Notes: generated by a model not told the origin, from the letters alone. A stretch of DNA of 64,000 bases from Amycolatopsis thermoflava N1165 (GCF_000473265.1 NZ_KI421511.1:310001-374000); one strand, 5' to 3'. Shown: positions 42,790 to 51,570, counted from the stretch's first letter. Made by a program: numbers and translations.

Positions 42790-43815
42790 GTGTACGCAAG
42801 GATGAACACGCTCATCGGCGACCCCGCCCGGATCGACGAGGTCACGCACTACCTGGAAACCACCGTGCGCCCCTTCGTGGAGGCGCAGGCCGGCAACCGC
42901 GGGCTGGCCGTCCTGACCGACAGCACCCTCGGCATCACCGTCGTCGGGTCCTACTGGGACTCCGCGGAATCGATGACGCTGTCCGAGCACGCCGTGGAGG
43001 CCTCCCGCAAGGAGGCCGCCGAACTGGCCGACGGCATGATCACCGTGGACCACTTCGAGGTCGCGGTGTTCGCGCGCCGCAGCAGGCCGGGTCCCGGCGC
43101 GGGGATCCGGGTGACCACCATCGACTGCCCGCCCGGCGAGGTCGGCACCGCGGTCCAGGCGTTCCGCGAGACCGCGCTGCCGGGCCTGCTGAAGATGGAC
43201 GGGCTGTGCAGCGCCCAGATGCTGGTCGACCGCGAAGAGGGCCGCTGCCAGGTGATCGCGGCCTACGAGACGGCCGAGCACCTGGCCGCCAGCCGCGCCG
43301 GGGTGGCCCGGCTGCGCGCCGACACGCTCGCGCGGGTCCACGCGCAGGTGCGGTCGGTGGGCGAGTACCGGCTGCTGTTCACCACCGTCCGCGAGGGCGG
43401 CACCAACAGCCTCACCCAGCGCTGGACCGACCTGTGGAACGCCGGCGACCGCGAGGGCTGGCAGGCGATGACCGACCAGTCGGCCTTCGAAACCCGCGGC
43501 CCCGGCGGTTTCCGGCTCGCCGGGCGGGAGGCGCTGGACGCGGAGTGGTCGACGTGGCACGACGCGTTCCCGGACAACCGGATCACCGTGGTGGCCATCT
43601 ACGGCGACGACAACGGGGGCGTGCTCGAAGGCCGCTTCCAGGGCACCCACACCGGCCCGCTGGTCACCCCGGCCGGCGAGATCGCCGCGACGCAGCGGAC
43701 GGTGGACATCCCGTTCTGCGAGGTGCACCGCGTGCAGGCGGGCAAGATGACCGACAGCCACCTCTACTTCGACCAGCTGGAACTGCTGACGCAACTCGGG
43801 AAGATCGACGCCTGA
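42790..43815 (+). CDS. Two ABM-like domains fused to a SnoaL-like domain
   Basis: This 341-residue protein appears to have three parts. Residues 1-100 and 110-205 are repeated antibiotic-biosynthesis-monooxygenase-like (ABM) units, each with a small strand-helix pattern such as LAVLTDSTLGITVVGSYWDS. Residues 210-335 form a SnoaL-like polyketide-cyclase/NTF2 fold, with RWTDLWNAGDREGW and EGRFQGTHTGPL. Both folds bind small hydrophobic compounds. The fusion suggests an enzyme or binding protein for an oxidised metabolite. The GTG at 42790 follows GGAGGG. Confidence 0.65.
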   Translation: MYARMNTLIGDPARIDEVTHYLETTVRPFVEAQAGNRGLAVLTDSTLGITVVGSYWDSAESMTLSEHAVEASRKEAAELADGMITVDHFEVAVFARRSRPGPGAGIRVTTIDCPPGEVGTAVQAFRETALPGLLKMDGLCSAQMLVDREEGRCQVIAAYETAEHLAASRAGVARLRADTLARVHAQVRSVGEYRLLFTTVREGGTNSLTQRWTDLWNAGDREGWQAMTDQSAFETRGPGGFRLAGREALDAEWSTWHDAFPDNRITVVAIYGDDNGGVLEGRFQGTHTGPLVTPAGEIAATQRTVDIPFCEVHRVQAGKMTDSHLYFDQLELLTQLGKIDA

Positions 43816-43822
43816 TCCTCGG

Positions 43823-43871
43823 CCGCCGGACGCGGGTTTCCCTGCCACAGCGGGAAATCCGCGTCCGGCGG
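43823..43871 (+). terminator. 20-bp hairpin
   Basis: The arms 43823-43842 and 43852-43871 pair over 20 bp with a single G-T wobble and a 9-nt loop. It is the longest stem seen in the window and lies just after the ABM/SnoaL gene. Confidence 0.75.
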
Positions 43872-43894
43872 TACCCGGTCGCGGCCGGGTCCGC

Positions 43895-43906
43895 TACGGT
43901 CCGGCC
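43895..43906 (+). promoter_or_regulatory. -10 box for a leaderless transcript
   Basis: TACGGT at 43895-43900 is six bases before the ATG at 43907, with no ribosome site between. Confidence 0.4.
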
Positions 43907-44329
43907 ATGCAGTTCGAGGTCACCAGGCGGATCGACGCCGCGCTGGACACCGTCTGGGCCGTCCTGACCGACGTGGCGAAGTGGCCGTCCTGGACGGCGT
44001 CAATGTCCTCGGTCCGGCTGCGGACCCCCGCCCCGCTGCGAGTGGGCAGCGAAGCGGTGGTGAAACAGCCGGGGCTGGCGCCGCTGGTGTGGCGGGTCAC
44101 CGAGCTGACCGACCGGCAGAGCTTCACCTGGCAGGCCCAGGCCCGCGGCGTCACGTCGATCGGCCGGCACCGGCTGACCGCCGACGGCGACGGCGCGGTG
44201 ACGGCGGTCCTCGGCGTCGAGCAGCGCGGTCCGCTCGCCCCGCTCGCCGGGCTCCTGTTCGGCGCGCGGATCCGCCGGTTCGTGACCATGGAGGCCGACG
44301 GGCTGCGCCGCGCCGCGGAATCGGGATGA
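43907..44329 (+). CDS. SRPBCC-family polyketide-cyclase-like protein
   Basis: The 140-residue product shows the SRPBCC (START-like) pattern: FEVTRRIDAALDTVWAVLTD, WPSWTASMSSVRL, then a central strand around SFTWQAQARG and a C-terminal helix. These proteins bind hydrophobic ligands in a deep pocket. No signal peptide is present. It is a single gene with its own promoter; the nucleoside hydrolase follows after 31 bases and may be co-transcribed. Confidence 0.8.
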   Translation: MQFEVTRRIDAALDTVWAVLTDVAKWPSWTASMSSVRLRTPAPLRVGSEAVVKQPGLAPLVWRVTELTDRQSFTWQAQARGVTSIGRHRLTADGDGAVTAVLGVEQRGPLAPLAGLLFGARIRRFVTMEADGLRRAAESG

Positions 44330-44360
44330 TGACGACCGCCCGTTGTGGGACGCTGCCCGT

Positions 44361-45326
44361 GTGACACGCAAGGTGATCCTCGACGTCGACACCGGCACCG
44401 ACGACGCGGTCGCGATCATGCTGGGCGCCCTGCACCCCGATCTCGACCTGGCCGCGGTGACCACGGTCAACGGCAACGTGCCGCTGTCCGCCACCACCGC
44501 CAACACGCTGCGCGTGCTGGACGCGATCGGGCGGCCGGACATCCCCGTGCACCCCGGCCTCGCGCACCCGATCGCGCGCCGCGGCTTCCCGGGGCAGACG
44601 CACTTCGAACGCGACTCGGAACGGGACATGCACGGCTCGGCGCTGCCGCTGCCCGCGCCGGTGACCGCCGCGCGGGACGAGTCCGCCGTGGAGTTCCTGC
44701 TGCACACCCTGCGCGACACCACCGAGCCGGTGACGCTGGTGCCGGTGGGGCCGCTGAGCAACATCGCCACGGTGCTCGCCGCCGACCCGGGCGTCCGGGA
44801 CGCCGTCGACGAGATCGTGATCATGGGCGGCGCGCACGCCTACGGCAACGTGACCCCGTCGGCCGAGTTCAACATCTGGACCGACCCGGAGGCCGCCGCG
44901 ATGGTGTTCTCGGCCGGGTTCCCGCGCCTGACGCTCGTCCCGCTCGACGCCACGCACCAGGCGCTCGTCACCCGCGCCGACTGCGCGAAACTCGCCGGGC
45001 TGGGCACCGCCGCCGGCCGCGCGGCCGCCGACCTGATCACCCGGCGCATCGACGCCTACTCCGCGGGCCACGGCGTGCACGCACCCGATTCCGCTCCCGT
45101 GCACGACGCGGTGTGCGTGGCCTACCTGGTGCGGCCCGAGGTGATCACGACCCGACCGGTGCGCGTGGAGGTCGAGACGACCGGCGCACTGACCGTCGGC
45201 CGCACCGTGATGGACGTCCGTCCTAACGCGACCGGCGAACCGAACGCCAGCGTGGCGTTCGGTTCGCGGGCGGAGGTGCTGACCGAGTTGCTGCTGGACA
45301 CGTTCAGCTTGCCAGCCGCGCGTTGA
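44361..45326 (+). CDS. Nucleoside hydrolase (inosine-uridine preferring type)
   Basis: This 321-residue enzyme has the calcium-binding signature LDVDTGTDDAVAIML near the N-terminus, TTVNGNVPL, and the active-site block MGGAHAYGNVTPSAEFN. A late DAVCVAYLV aspartate completes the metal site. It should cleave N-glycosidic bonds of ribonucleosides for purine or pyrimidine salvage. The GTG at 44361 gives the standard family N-terminus. Its 3' end overlaps the convergent DUF305 gene by 23 bases. Confidence 0.9.
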   Translation: MTRKVILDVDTGTDDAVAIMLGALHPDLDLAAVTTVNGNVPLSATTANTLRVLDAIGRPDIPVHPGLAHPIARRGFPGQTHFERDSERDMHGSALPLPAPVTAARDESAVEFLLHTLRDTTEPVTLVPVGPLSNIATVLAADPGVRDAVDEIVIMGGAHAYGNVTPSAEFNIWTDPEAAAMVFSAGFPRLTLVPLDATHQALVTRADCAKLAGLGTAAGRAAADLITRRIDAYSAGHGVHAPDSAPVHDAVCVAYLVRPEVITTRPVRVEVETTGALTVGRTVMDVRPNATGEPNASVAFGSRAEVLTELLLDTFSLPAAR

Positions 45327-45819
45327 TCTCGCCGATCAGCGCCTGCTGTTCACGCACGATTTCCTCGGCCAGCGCGCGGGTTTCCGCGTGCCGGCCGGTG
45401 GACAGCACGGCCTGCGCCATCGCCACGCCGGCGCCGAGGTGCTGCGCCATCGTGGTGAGCCAGGCGCGGTCGAACTCGGCGCCGTAGCTGTCCTCCAGCG
45501 CGGTGAAAGTGGTTTCCGGCAGCATTCCCGGCATCGTGTGCCCGGAGTGGCCGCCGCCGTGGCCTGCGTTCCAGTCGCGCAGCCAGCCGTTCATGCGCGC
45601 GATCTCGGCGGTCTCCTCCTCGGCGATCGCGTGCGCGGTGGCGCGGACGAACTCCGACTCCGCCCGCTGCTCGGCGAGCCCGGCCAGCCGCACCGACTGC
45701 TCGTGGTGGGGCACCATCTCCTGCGCGAAGCGGATGTCCGCGTCGTTGCCGCCGGGGCTCGCGGGACCGGTCCCGCACGCGGCGAGCACGAGTCCGAGCA
45801 GCACGATCAGTAGACGCAT
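45304..45819 (-). CDS. DUF305-family lipoprotein
   Basis: The 171-residue product starts with a lipoprotein signal, MRLLIVLLGLVLAACG, so Cys15 is the probable lipid-anchored residue. The mature part has the DUF305 motif FAQEMVPHHEQSV, a histidine-rich GHGGGHSGHTMPGM, and a matching second half with TTMAQHLGAGVAMA. These histidines and methionines suggest copper or other metal binding at the cell surface, but the family's function is not established. Confidence 0.85.
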   Translation of the reverse strand: MRLLIVLLGLVLAACGTGPASPGGNDADIRFAQEMVPHHEQSVRLAGLAEQRAESEFVRATAHAIAEEETAEIARMNGWLRDWNAGHGGGHSGHTMPGMLPETTFTALEDSYGAEFDRAWLTTMAQHLGAGVAMAQAVLSTGRHAETRALAEEIVREQQALIGEINARLAS

Positions 45820-45915
45820 CAGTCCTCCGTCGTCGGGTTCGTCCGGCGACGGGGGATACGTCCGGTCCGCACGGGCGGTTCAACGCGTGGATCGTCAACA
45901 CATCGTCGATTTCTT

Positions 45916-45930
45916 TCTACGTGGTGTAGA
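45916..45930. promoter_or_regulatory. Operator-like palindrome over the SDR promoter
   Basis: TCTAC-N5-GTAGA is a perfect 5-bp inverted repeat. Its right arm overlaps a -10-like TAGATT (45927-45932) that lies seven bases before the ATG at 45940. The TetR gene downstream is the likely binder. Confidence 0.55.
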
Positions 45931-45939
45931 TTTTCGGGT

Positions 45940-46797
45940 ATGACGAAGCGAACCTTCCTGATCACCGGCGCGAGCAGTGGCCTGGGTCGCGCGTTCGCGC
46001 AGGGCGCGCTGGCGGCCGGTCACACCGTTGTCGGCACGGTGCGCAAAGCCGAAGACCTGGAGAAGTTCGAAGCCCTCGCGCCCGGGCTCGCCCACGCGCG
46101 CCGGCTCGACGTGACCGACGACCAAGCGGTGTTCGACGTGGTCGGCGAGGTCGAGCGCAGCGTCGGGCCGATCGATGTGCTGATCGCGAACGCCGGCTAC
46201 GGCCACGAGGGGGTGTTCGAGGAGTCGTCGATGGCGGAGTTGCGCGCGCAGTTCGACACGAACGTGTTCGGTGTGGCGGCCACTGTCCACGCGGTCCTGC
46301 CGGGGATGCGGAAGCGGCGCTCGGGACACATCTTCGCGGTCAGCTCGATGGGCGGGCTGATGACCGTCCCCGGGCTGGCGTACTACTGCAGCAGCAAGTA
46401 CGCGGTGGTGGGCATGCTGGAGACCCTGGCCAAGGAGGTCGCGGGACTCGGTGTGCGGGTGACCATCCTCGAGCCCGGCTCGTTCCGCACCGACTGGGCG
46501 GGCCGCTCGATGGTGCGCAGCGAGCGGTCGATCGCGGACTACGACGAGCTGTTCGATCCGATCCGCGTGGCCCGGCAGGCGGCCAGCGGCAACCAGCTCG
46601 GCGACCCCACCAAGGCCGCCGAGGCCGTGCTCAAGGTGGTCGAGGCGGACAAGCCGCCGGTGCACCTGCTGCTCGGTTCGGATGCGTTGCGTCTCGTGGC
46701 GAGCGGGCGGGCTGCTGTGGCCGCGGACATCGACGCGTGGGAGGAGCTGTCGCGGTCCACGGACTTCCCGGACGGCCACCAGATCGCGGCGAATTGA
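45940..46797 (+). CDS. Short-chain dehydrogenase/reductase
   Basis: The 285-residue SDR has LITGASSGLGRAFAQGAL, NAGYGHEGVFEE, the catalytic serine in AVSSMGGLMTVPG and YYCSSKYAVV as active site. It belongs to the oxidoreductases with an extended C-terminus, ending in a DPTKAAEAVLKVVE helix. It probably reduces or oxidises a small carbonyl or alcohol with NADP(H). Transcription seems leaderless from a TAGATT box covered by a palindrome. The TetR gene follows 28 bases later. Confidence 0.85.
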   Translation: MTKRTFLITGASSGLGRAFAQGALAAGHTVVGTVRKAEDLEKFEALAPGLAHARRLDVTDDQAVFDVVGEVERSVGPIDVLIANAGYGHEGVFEESSMAELRAQFDTNVFGVAATVHAVLPGMRKRRSGHIFAVSSMGGLMTVPGLAYYCSSKYAVVGMLETLAKEVAGLGVRVTILEPGSFRTDWAGRSMVRSERSIADYDELFDPIRVARQAASGNQLGDPTKAAEAVLKVVEADKPPVHLLLGSDALRLVASGRAAVAADIDAWEELSRSTDFPDGHQIAAN

Positions 46798-46825
46798 CCG
46801 TCGACGGAAAGGGGAGGGGCGGGCG

Positions 46826-47446
46826 ATGCCTGATCCGGTCAAGGCGGGGCGGCGGCGGGCCGGCGCGCCGTCCAAAGGTGACCTGCGGGAGCTGAAGATC
46901 CTCGAAGTCCTCGAGGATCTGCTGGCGGTGAAGAGCTTCGATGCGCTGACGATCAACGACATCGCCGAACGCGCGGGGCTTTCCCGGGCGTCGATGTACT
47001 TCTACTTCAGCTCCAAGCAGGAGGCGCTGGTCGCGCTCTTCGCCAGGACCGTCGAGGCGCTTCGGGAGAAGTCCCGCGCCGCTGCCGACGATCCCGCACC
47101 TCCGCGGGACGCGATCGAGACGGCCATGAGGCGCACCCGCGACCGCTGGCGTGAGCACGGCCTGATCATGCGTGTCGCGATCGACCAGGCCTCCACGATC
47201 CCCGAGATCGGTGCGTTGTGGACGGAGACCGCGGAGATCTTCATCGACGCCATCACCGCGATCCTGATCCGTGCCGGCGCCGCGGACCACGACGGGCCGG
47301 ACGGCGCACCGGCCGTCGCGCGCGCGTTGTGCTGGATGATCGAGCGGAGTTTCTACCACGCCTCAGCGGTGTCCCGCGAGGCGCTCGACCAGGCAGCCGA
47401 GACCTGTCAGGTCGTGTGGCTGCGAGCCGCCGGGATCGAGCCCTGA
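46826..47446 (+). CDS. TetR-family regulator (EthR-like)
   Basis: This 206-residue protein has a TetR helix-turn-helix with LTINDIAERAGLSRASMYFY, preceded by a basic N-terminal arm as in EthR. The C-terminal domain includes RDRWREHGLIMRVAIDQA and a late CWMIERSFYHASA. AAAGGGGAGG precedes the ATG. It is co-transcribed with the SDR and likely represses it, and itself, through the TCTAC-N5-GTAGA palindrome. Confidence 0.85.
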   Translation: MPDPVKAGRRRAGAPSKGDLRELKILEVLEDLLAVKSFDALTINDIAERAGLSRASMYFYFSSKQEALVALFARTVEALREKSRAAADDPAPPRDAIETAMRRTRDRWREHGLIMRVAIDQASTIPEIGALWTETAEIFIDAITAILIRAGAADHDGPDGAPAVARALCWMIERSFYHASAVSREALDQAAETCQVVWLRAAGIEP

Positions 47447-47486
47447 CCTGCTTGGGCGGCGGCCTGCTGCCGCAGCGCCGGGACGC

Positions 47487-48176
47487 TCAGAAGCCGAAGT
47501 CCTGCGTCCAGTACCAGCCGGACTTCGCCACGCCCACGCCGAGTTTCGTGTAGGAGCAGTTGAGGATGTTGCGCCGGTGGCCGTCGGAGTTCATCCACAT
47601 CTTCATGGTCTGCTCGGCGGTCGTCGAGCCCTTCGCGATGTTCTCCGCGCCGGGGCTGGGGTAGCCGGCGGCCTTGATGCGGTCGGCGAAGGTGCGGCCT
47701 TCCGGTGTGGTGTGGGAGAAGTAGCCGCGCCCGGACATGTCGTCGCTGTGCTTCTGGGCGGCGGTGGCGAGGCGGGAGTCGGCGCCCAGGGGGCCGCACC
47801 CGGCGGTGGCGCGTTCGGCGTTGACCAGCGCCAGGACCTGACCGGTGAGGGACGTGTCGGCGCGCGGGGTGCTCTTCGTGGTGGTCGTGGTGCGTTTCGT
47901 CGTCGTGGTGGTCGGCTTCGGCGGCGGGGGCGGGGTGGTCGTGGTGCTGCTCGGGGGTGGGGGAGGGGTGGTGGTCATCGTGGCCGGCGGGGTCGTCGCC
48001 GGGGTGGACGCGGTGGTGACCGGCGGTGTGCTCGGGACGGACTGCACGGCGGCCACGCGCACCGGCTCGTCCCGCAGGCCGCGGACGGTCAGCAGCCCGC
48101 CGGCCGCGATCGCGACGCCGAGCAGCACCGCGACGGCCAGGAGCACGTTCCGGCGCCGGTGGATTCGGGGGGACAC
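47487..48176 (-). CDS. Secreted or anchored CAP-domain (SCP/PR1-like) protein
   Basis: The 229-residue protein begins with a basic stretch and a membrane segment, NVLLAVAVLLGVAIAAGGLL. A 55-residue Thr/Pro linker follows, with runs of T and P and interspersed KR. The CAP domain comes next: LVNAERATAGCGPLG, AAQKHSDDMSGRGYFSHTTP, and a final DGHRRNILNCSYTKLGVG. Such proteins act outside the cell; their role in bacteria is unclear. The GTG at 48176 is used; another GTG at 48194 is possible. Confidence 0.8.
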   Translation of the reverse strand: MSPRIHRRRNVLLAVAVLLGVAIAAGGLLTVRGLRDEPVRVAAVQSVPSTPPVTTASTPATTPPATMTTTPPPPPSSTTTTPPPPPKPTTTTTKRTTTTTKSTPRADTSLTGQVLALVNAERATAGCGPLGADSRLATAAQKHSDDMSGRGYFSHTTPEGRTFADRIKAAGYPSPGAENIAKGSTTAEQTMKMWMNSDGHRRNILNCSYTKLGVGVAKSGWYWTQDFGF

Positions 48177-48300
48177 GAGCGGAGAAAGTATCACGGAACG
48201 GTAACGGCACCGTCCTTCTAACGGTGTCACCTGGCTCACCCATCTGGAGTAGCCGGAAACTCGCTGTGATCTTCTCGGCGGAGCGTGTGAAGATTCCGTC

Positions 48301-48927
48301 ATGCCGATCGACCCGAACCTGCTGGCGCTGTTCGTGCTGACCACAGCCGTCGCGATGATCACCCCCGGACCGGACATGCTGTTCGTCCTCGGCTGCGGCA
48401 TGCGCGGCGGACCGCGGGCCGGCCTCCTCGCGACCGCCGGGGTGGCCGTCAGCGAGGCGGTGCACGTCGCGGTCGCGGCGGCCGGGCTGGCGGCGCTGTT
48501 CCTCGCGGTGCCGGTGGCGTTCACGGTGGTTCGCATCGTCGGCGCGATCTACCTGGTGTACCTGGGCGTCCAGATGATCCGGCACCGCAAGGGCGTCCCC
48601 GGCGAGGTGCCCGCGGGTGGCGTGACGGGCCGCCGCGCCTTCGCGACGGGCCTGCTGACCAACCTGCTCAACCCGAAGATGGTCACCTACACGATCGCGC
48701 TGCTGCCGCAGTTCGTGGACCCGTCGCTCGGCCGGGTGTGGCTGCAGTTCGCCATCCTGGGCGCGATCCTCATCGCGATGGAGTTCCTGGTCGACGGCAC
48801 GGTCGGCGTGCTGGCCGGCCGCATCGGCGAGTGGCTGCGGAACCGCCGAGCCGCCCGCCGCCGCATCGACGTCGCCACCGGCGGCCTCTTCATCGGCCTC
48901 GGCGTACGGCTCGCGGTGGACCGCTGA
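48301..48927 (+). CDS. LysE/RhtB-family amino-acid exporter
   Basis: This 208-residue protein has five or six hydrophobic helices and the LysE signature VAMITPGPDMLFVLGCGMRGG at the N-terminus, followed by NLLNPKMVTYTIALLPQF. It should export a small amino acid or derivative by proton antiport. No ribosome site is obvious, so the transcript may be leaderless. It stands alone, divergent from the CAP gene. Confidence 0.85.
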   Translation: MPIDPNLLALFVLTTAVAMITPGPDMLFVLGCGMRGGPRAGLLATAGVAVSEAVHVAVAAAGLAALFLAVPVAFTVVRIVGAIYLVYLGVQMIRHRKGVPGEVPAGGVTGRRAFATGLLTNLLNPKMVTYTIALLPQFVDPSLGRVWLQFAILGAILIAMEFLVDGTVGVLAGRIGEWLRNRRAARRRIDVATGGLFIGLGVRLAVDR

Positions 48928-49041
48928 CCAGCGGCCGCGAGGTCTGTGACTGGGTGTCGAACCGCTGGTCGCGCCGTCGGGCAACCAGTGCTTCGGTCAC
49001 GACTGCCTGCCCCTGAAGATGGCTACCTGGAGCCTCATTCC

Positions 49042-49416
49042 GTGCCCGTTGCAATCACTCCTCGTCCCATGAACTCACGCGAGAGGGCGGTAGTTGAGCT
49101 GATTCTCGCGAACGAATTCCCCGGCGCAGTTGAACTGCGAGCTCAACTTGACTTTGTGCAGGTGGTTGCAAAATGGGGGACAGATCCAGCTAGTGTCGAC
49201 TTGTCGGTACTGGAAGGGGCTTCCCGATCACCGGTGACCGCCGGCGTGATTCCGGTGGACGCAACAGTTGTGGATGAAACAGGTTCACTGTGCGGGGAGA
49301 TCCTGCTCTGGGCTACCGATGGCTACCTCTCCGCTATCGAATATGCTTGGTATGTGGATGAGCCGCCTAGTATGCTTCCGGATATCGCAATGATCACCAC
49401 CGAACTGCGAGCTTAG
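49042..49416 (+). CDS. Hypothetical protein of an AT-richer orphan pair
   Basis: No family was recognised for this protein, 124 residues from GTG at 49042 or 115 from ATG at 49069. The N-terminal part has RERAVVELILANEFPGAVEL, and the centre is beta-rich, with GEILLWATDGYLSAIEYAWY. Codons such as AAT, GTT and TAT are common, unlike its neighbours. The compact acidic character and foreign composition resemble small immunity-type proteins. GGAG lies nine bases before the GTG. Confidence 0.55.
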   Translation: MPVAITPRPMNSRERAVVELILANEFPGAVELRAQLDFVQVVAKWGTDPASVDLSVLEGASRSPVTAGVIPVDATVVDETGSLCGEILLWATDGYLSAIEYAWYVDEPPSMLPDIAMITTELRA

Positions 49417-49514
49417 TCTGGTCGCTCAACTGCACTCCATTGCTCAGGCGTGTTCAAGCGGGAGCCGGTAGTCGCCACCAATGCCATCCTTCATCTCGCC
49501 TTGGTCAAGTAGGA

Positions 49515-50006
49515 ATGATGCTGAAGTTTTCGGTCCTACCTGCGGCGCCGCTGGCAGGTCTCCTCCGGTACTCAAGGTCGGACCGCGCATTTGGCTTCCA
49601 GCCGCGCAATCCCGATGAGTTGGCAGGTCGCGCAGGATGCGGTGGCAGAACCAGTCTCGTCGCCGGCACCCTCCAGCTGGAGGTTGCCGTGGACACCGGT
49701 GAGGCCCTGTACGTATGGGGATACTTGCCGACGGAGTCGTGGCGGCGCGCAGCTTTGAGCCATCCGGACGCCGTCGGTGGCAGGGTGAAAGTCGAGTTGG
49801 ACGGGCCCGCACTTGAAGCGGGCGTTTCCGAGACGATCGCCCCCTCGGATTGGGAAGTGTTGTTCGACCAGGATTCCGGCTTGGTTCGAGTGGTGCAGAA
49901 TCGACGGTCGGCCGAACGGGTGGTGGAAATTGCCGACGGCGTCCGGCTCGGGCTGAGTGGAGCTTCGTTGAACTCGTTTTGGCTTGCTCCTGAGTTCACG
50001 GAATAG
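49515..50006 (+). CDS. Hypothetical protein, beta-rich, AT-richer codon use
   Basis: The 163-residue product is unrecognised. It begins MMLKFSVLPAAPLAGLL, then has alternating short strands such as TLQLEVAVDTGEALYVWGYL and RVVEIADGVRLGLSG. An alternative ATG lies one codon downstream. Like the preceding gene, its base composition is less GC-rich than that of the flanks. The two genes lie about 100 bases apart on the same strand and were probably acquired together. Confidence 0.5.
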   Translation: MMLKFSVLPAAPLAGLLRYSRSDRAFGFQPRNPDELAGRAGCGGRTSLVAGTLQLEVAVDTGEALYVWGYLPTESWRRAALSHPDAVGGRVKVELDGPALEAGVSETIAPSDWEVLFDQDSGLVRVVQNRRSAERVVEIADGVRLGLSGASLNSFWLAPEFTE

Positions 50007-50103
50007 GGGGTGTGCCGTGCGGGCCCATCGGCGATCCCCGTCAAGCTTGGTGGCGCCGGTCGCCTAGACTCTGCCGGTTCGGTCTTCCCCGGGGGTCAAC
50101 TGC

Positions 50104-51564
50104 ATGCTCACCGCACAAGCGGCGCCACGGCGTCCTTCGCTGCAGCGCCGTGGTGCGTCGAGCCACGTTGCGCTGCTCGCGGTCGTGTCGGCCGCCACGT
50201 TCTGGCTCGTCCACTCGAGCATCATCGACGACTCCTACATCACGCTCAGCTACGCGCGGAACCTCGGGCTGCACGGGCACTGGGGGCTGATCGCCGAGCA
50301 GACCTCGAACACCGCCACCTCGCCGCTGAACGTGCTCATCCTGGGCGCGCTCACCGCTGTGCTCAGGCACCCGGTGTGGGCTCTCGGAGTCCTGTTCGTC
50401 CTCGCCAACGTCGTGCTCGGGACCGCCCTCCGGCGCGTCACGCGGGTGCTGTCCCTGCCCGCCTGGGGTGCGGTCGCCGCCTGGCTGGTCGTCCTGCTCA
50501 ACCCGCTGCTGCTTTCCGCGGTGGGCCTGGAGGTCACCCTCACCGCCGCGGTGCTCGCGCTCCTGCTGATGGCCGCCGTGGAGGCTCGGGCCGCAGCCTT
50601 CGGCGTGTGCGCGGGCCTGGCGGTGCTGACCCGCCTCGATCTGGCGATCATCGTCGTCGTCCTGTTCGTCGGCTCCCGGTCGTTGGGGCGCTCCTGGTGG
50701 AAGGCAGCCGCGGCGGCGGTGATGGTCGCCGGGCCCTGGTTCGTGTTCAGCTGGCTCGTCCTGGGGTCCTTCGTGCCGGACACGCTGCTCATCAAGACCC
50801 AGCAGCGATCCTGGGGCGGCTACCAGTTCGGCGAAGGGCCGCTCCTCCTGCTGCGCTTCTACCCGGCGGCGATCGTGCTGGCCTTCCTCCCGGCGGTGCT
50901 CGGCGTGCTCGCCCTCGCCGTCTGGGCGCGGCGGCGGGCACAGCTGGCCCTCCCGGCCGCGCTGGGGCTCGCGGGAATCCTGCACTACCTCGCCTACACC
51001 CTCCTCGGCGTGCCGCCCTACCACTGGTACTACGCACCGTCGCTGATCTGCCTCTCCCTCTTCGCCGCCCTCGCCGTCAGCGCGCTCGCCCGCGGGCTAG
51101 CTCTCCCCGTGGGTCTCCTCGTCGTGTGCCAGCTGGGCTTCGTCCTGCAGCACGGCCTTCCCTGGCAGCGGGCGGCGGTGACCACGAACTGGGCCAGCCC
51201 GGCGCAGTACGCGACCGCGGGCCGGGAACTCAAGGACCTGGTCGGCGATGAGCCCGTCCGCCTCGAAGGTGAGATCGGGGCCATCGCCTACTTCTGCGAG
51301 TGCACCGTCCTCGACCAGTTCTCCGACCGCACCCAACTGATCTCCGCGATCGACGCCGTCACCGCGCAGGCGGGGCCGGTCAAGCGGTGGCTGCTCCGCC
51401 TGAACTACCACTTCCTCGACCGGACCCCCGCGCCGCTCACGCCGCACTACATCCTGCGTGACGTCGCGACCCCGCCCGCTGGTGCGCCGGCGTGGCCCGC
51501 CACGTCGCCGTGGCACGGGCCCGGCGCGCCACCCGACGGCTACTACGCGCTGCTCCCCGCATAG
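50104..51564 (+). CDS. GT-C-type membrane glycosyltransferase-like protein
   Basis: This 486-residue protein has about ten hydrophobic helices. The first extracytoplasmic loop reads IDDSYITLSYARNLGLHGHW and SNTATSPLNVLIL. This matches the DDxxI...R...TSP pattern of AftB/ArnT-like polyprenyl-phosphate glycosyltransferases. A periplasmic C-terminal part begins near residue 370. It would transfer a lipid-linked sugar to cell-wall or lipid acceptors. The substrate is unknown, and no other sugar genes lie nearby. Confidence 0.75.
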   Translation: MLTAQAAPRRPSLQRRGASSHVALLAVVSAATFWLVHSSIIDDSYITLSYARNLGLHGHWGLIAEQTSNTATSPLNVLILGALTAVLRHPVWALGVLFVLANVVLGTALRRVTRVLSLPAWGAVAAWLVVLLNPLLLSAVGLEVTLTAAVLALLLMAAVEARAAAFGVCAGLAVLTRLDLAIIVVVLFVGSRSLGRSWWKAAAAAVMVAGPWFVFSWLVLGSFVPDTLLIKTQQRSWGGYQFGEGPLLLLRFYPAAIVLAFLPAVLGVLALAVWARRRAQLALPAALGLAGILHYLAYTLLGVPPYHWYYAPSLICLSLFAALAVSALARGLALPVGLLVVCQLGFVLQHGLPWQRAAVTTNWASPAQYATAGRELKDLVGDEPVRLEGEIGAIAYFCECTVLDQFSDRTQLISAIDAVTAQAGPVKRWLLRLNYHFLDRTPAPLTPHYILRDVATPPAGAPAWPATSPWHGPGAPPDGYYALLPA

Positions 51565-51570
51565 CCGCGC

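Noticed and set aside
49444-49812. Minus-strand open frames over the AT-richer pair
   Set aside because: They are shadows; the plus-strand readings have more protein-like composition and a start context.
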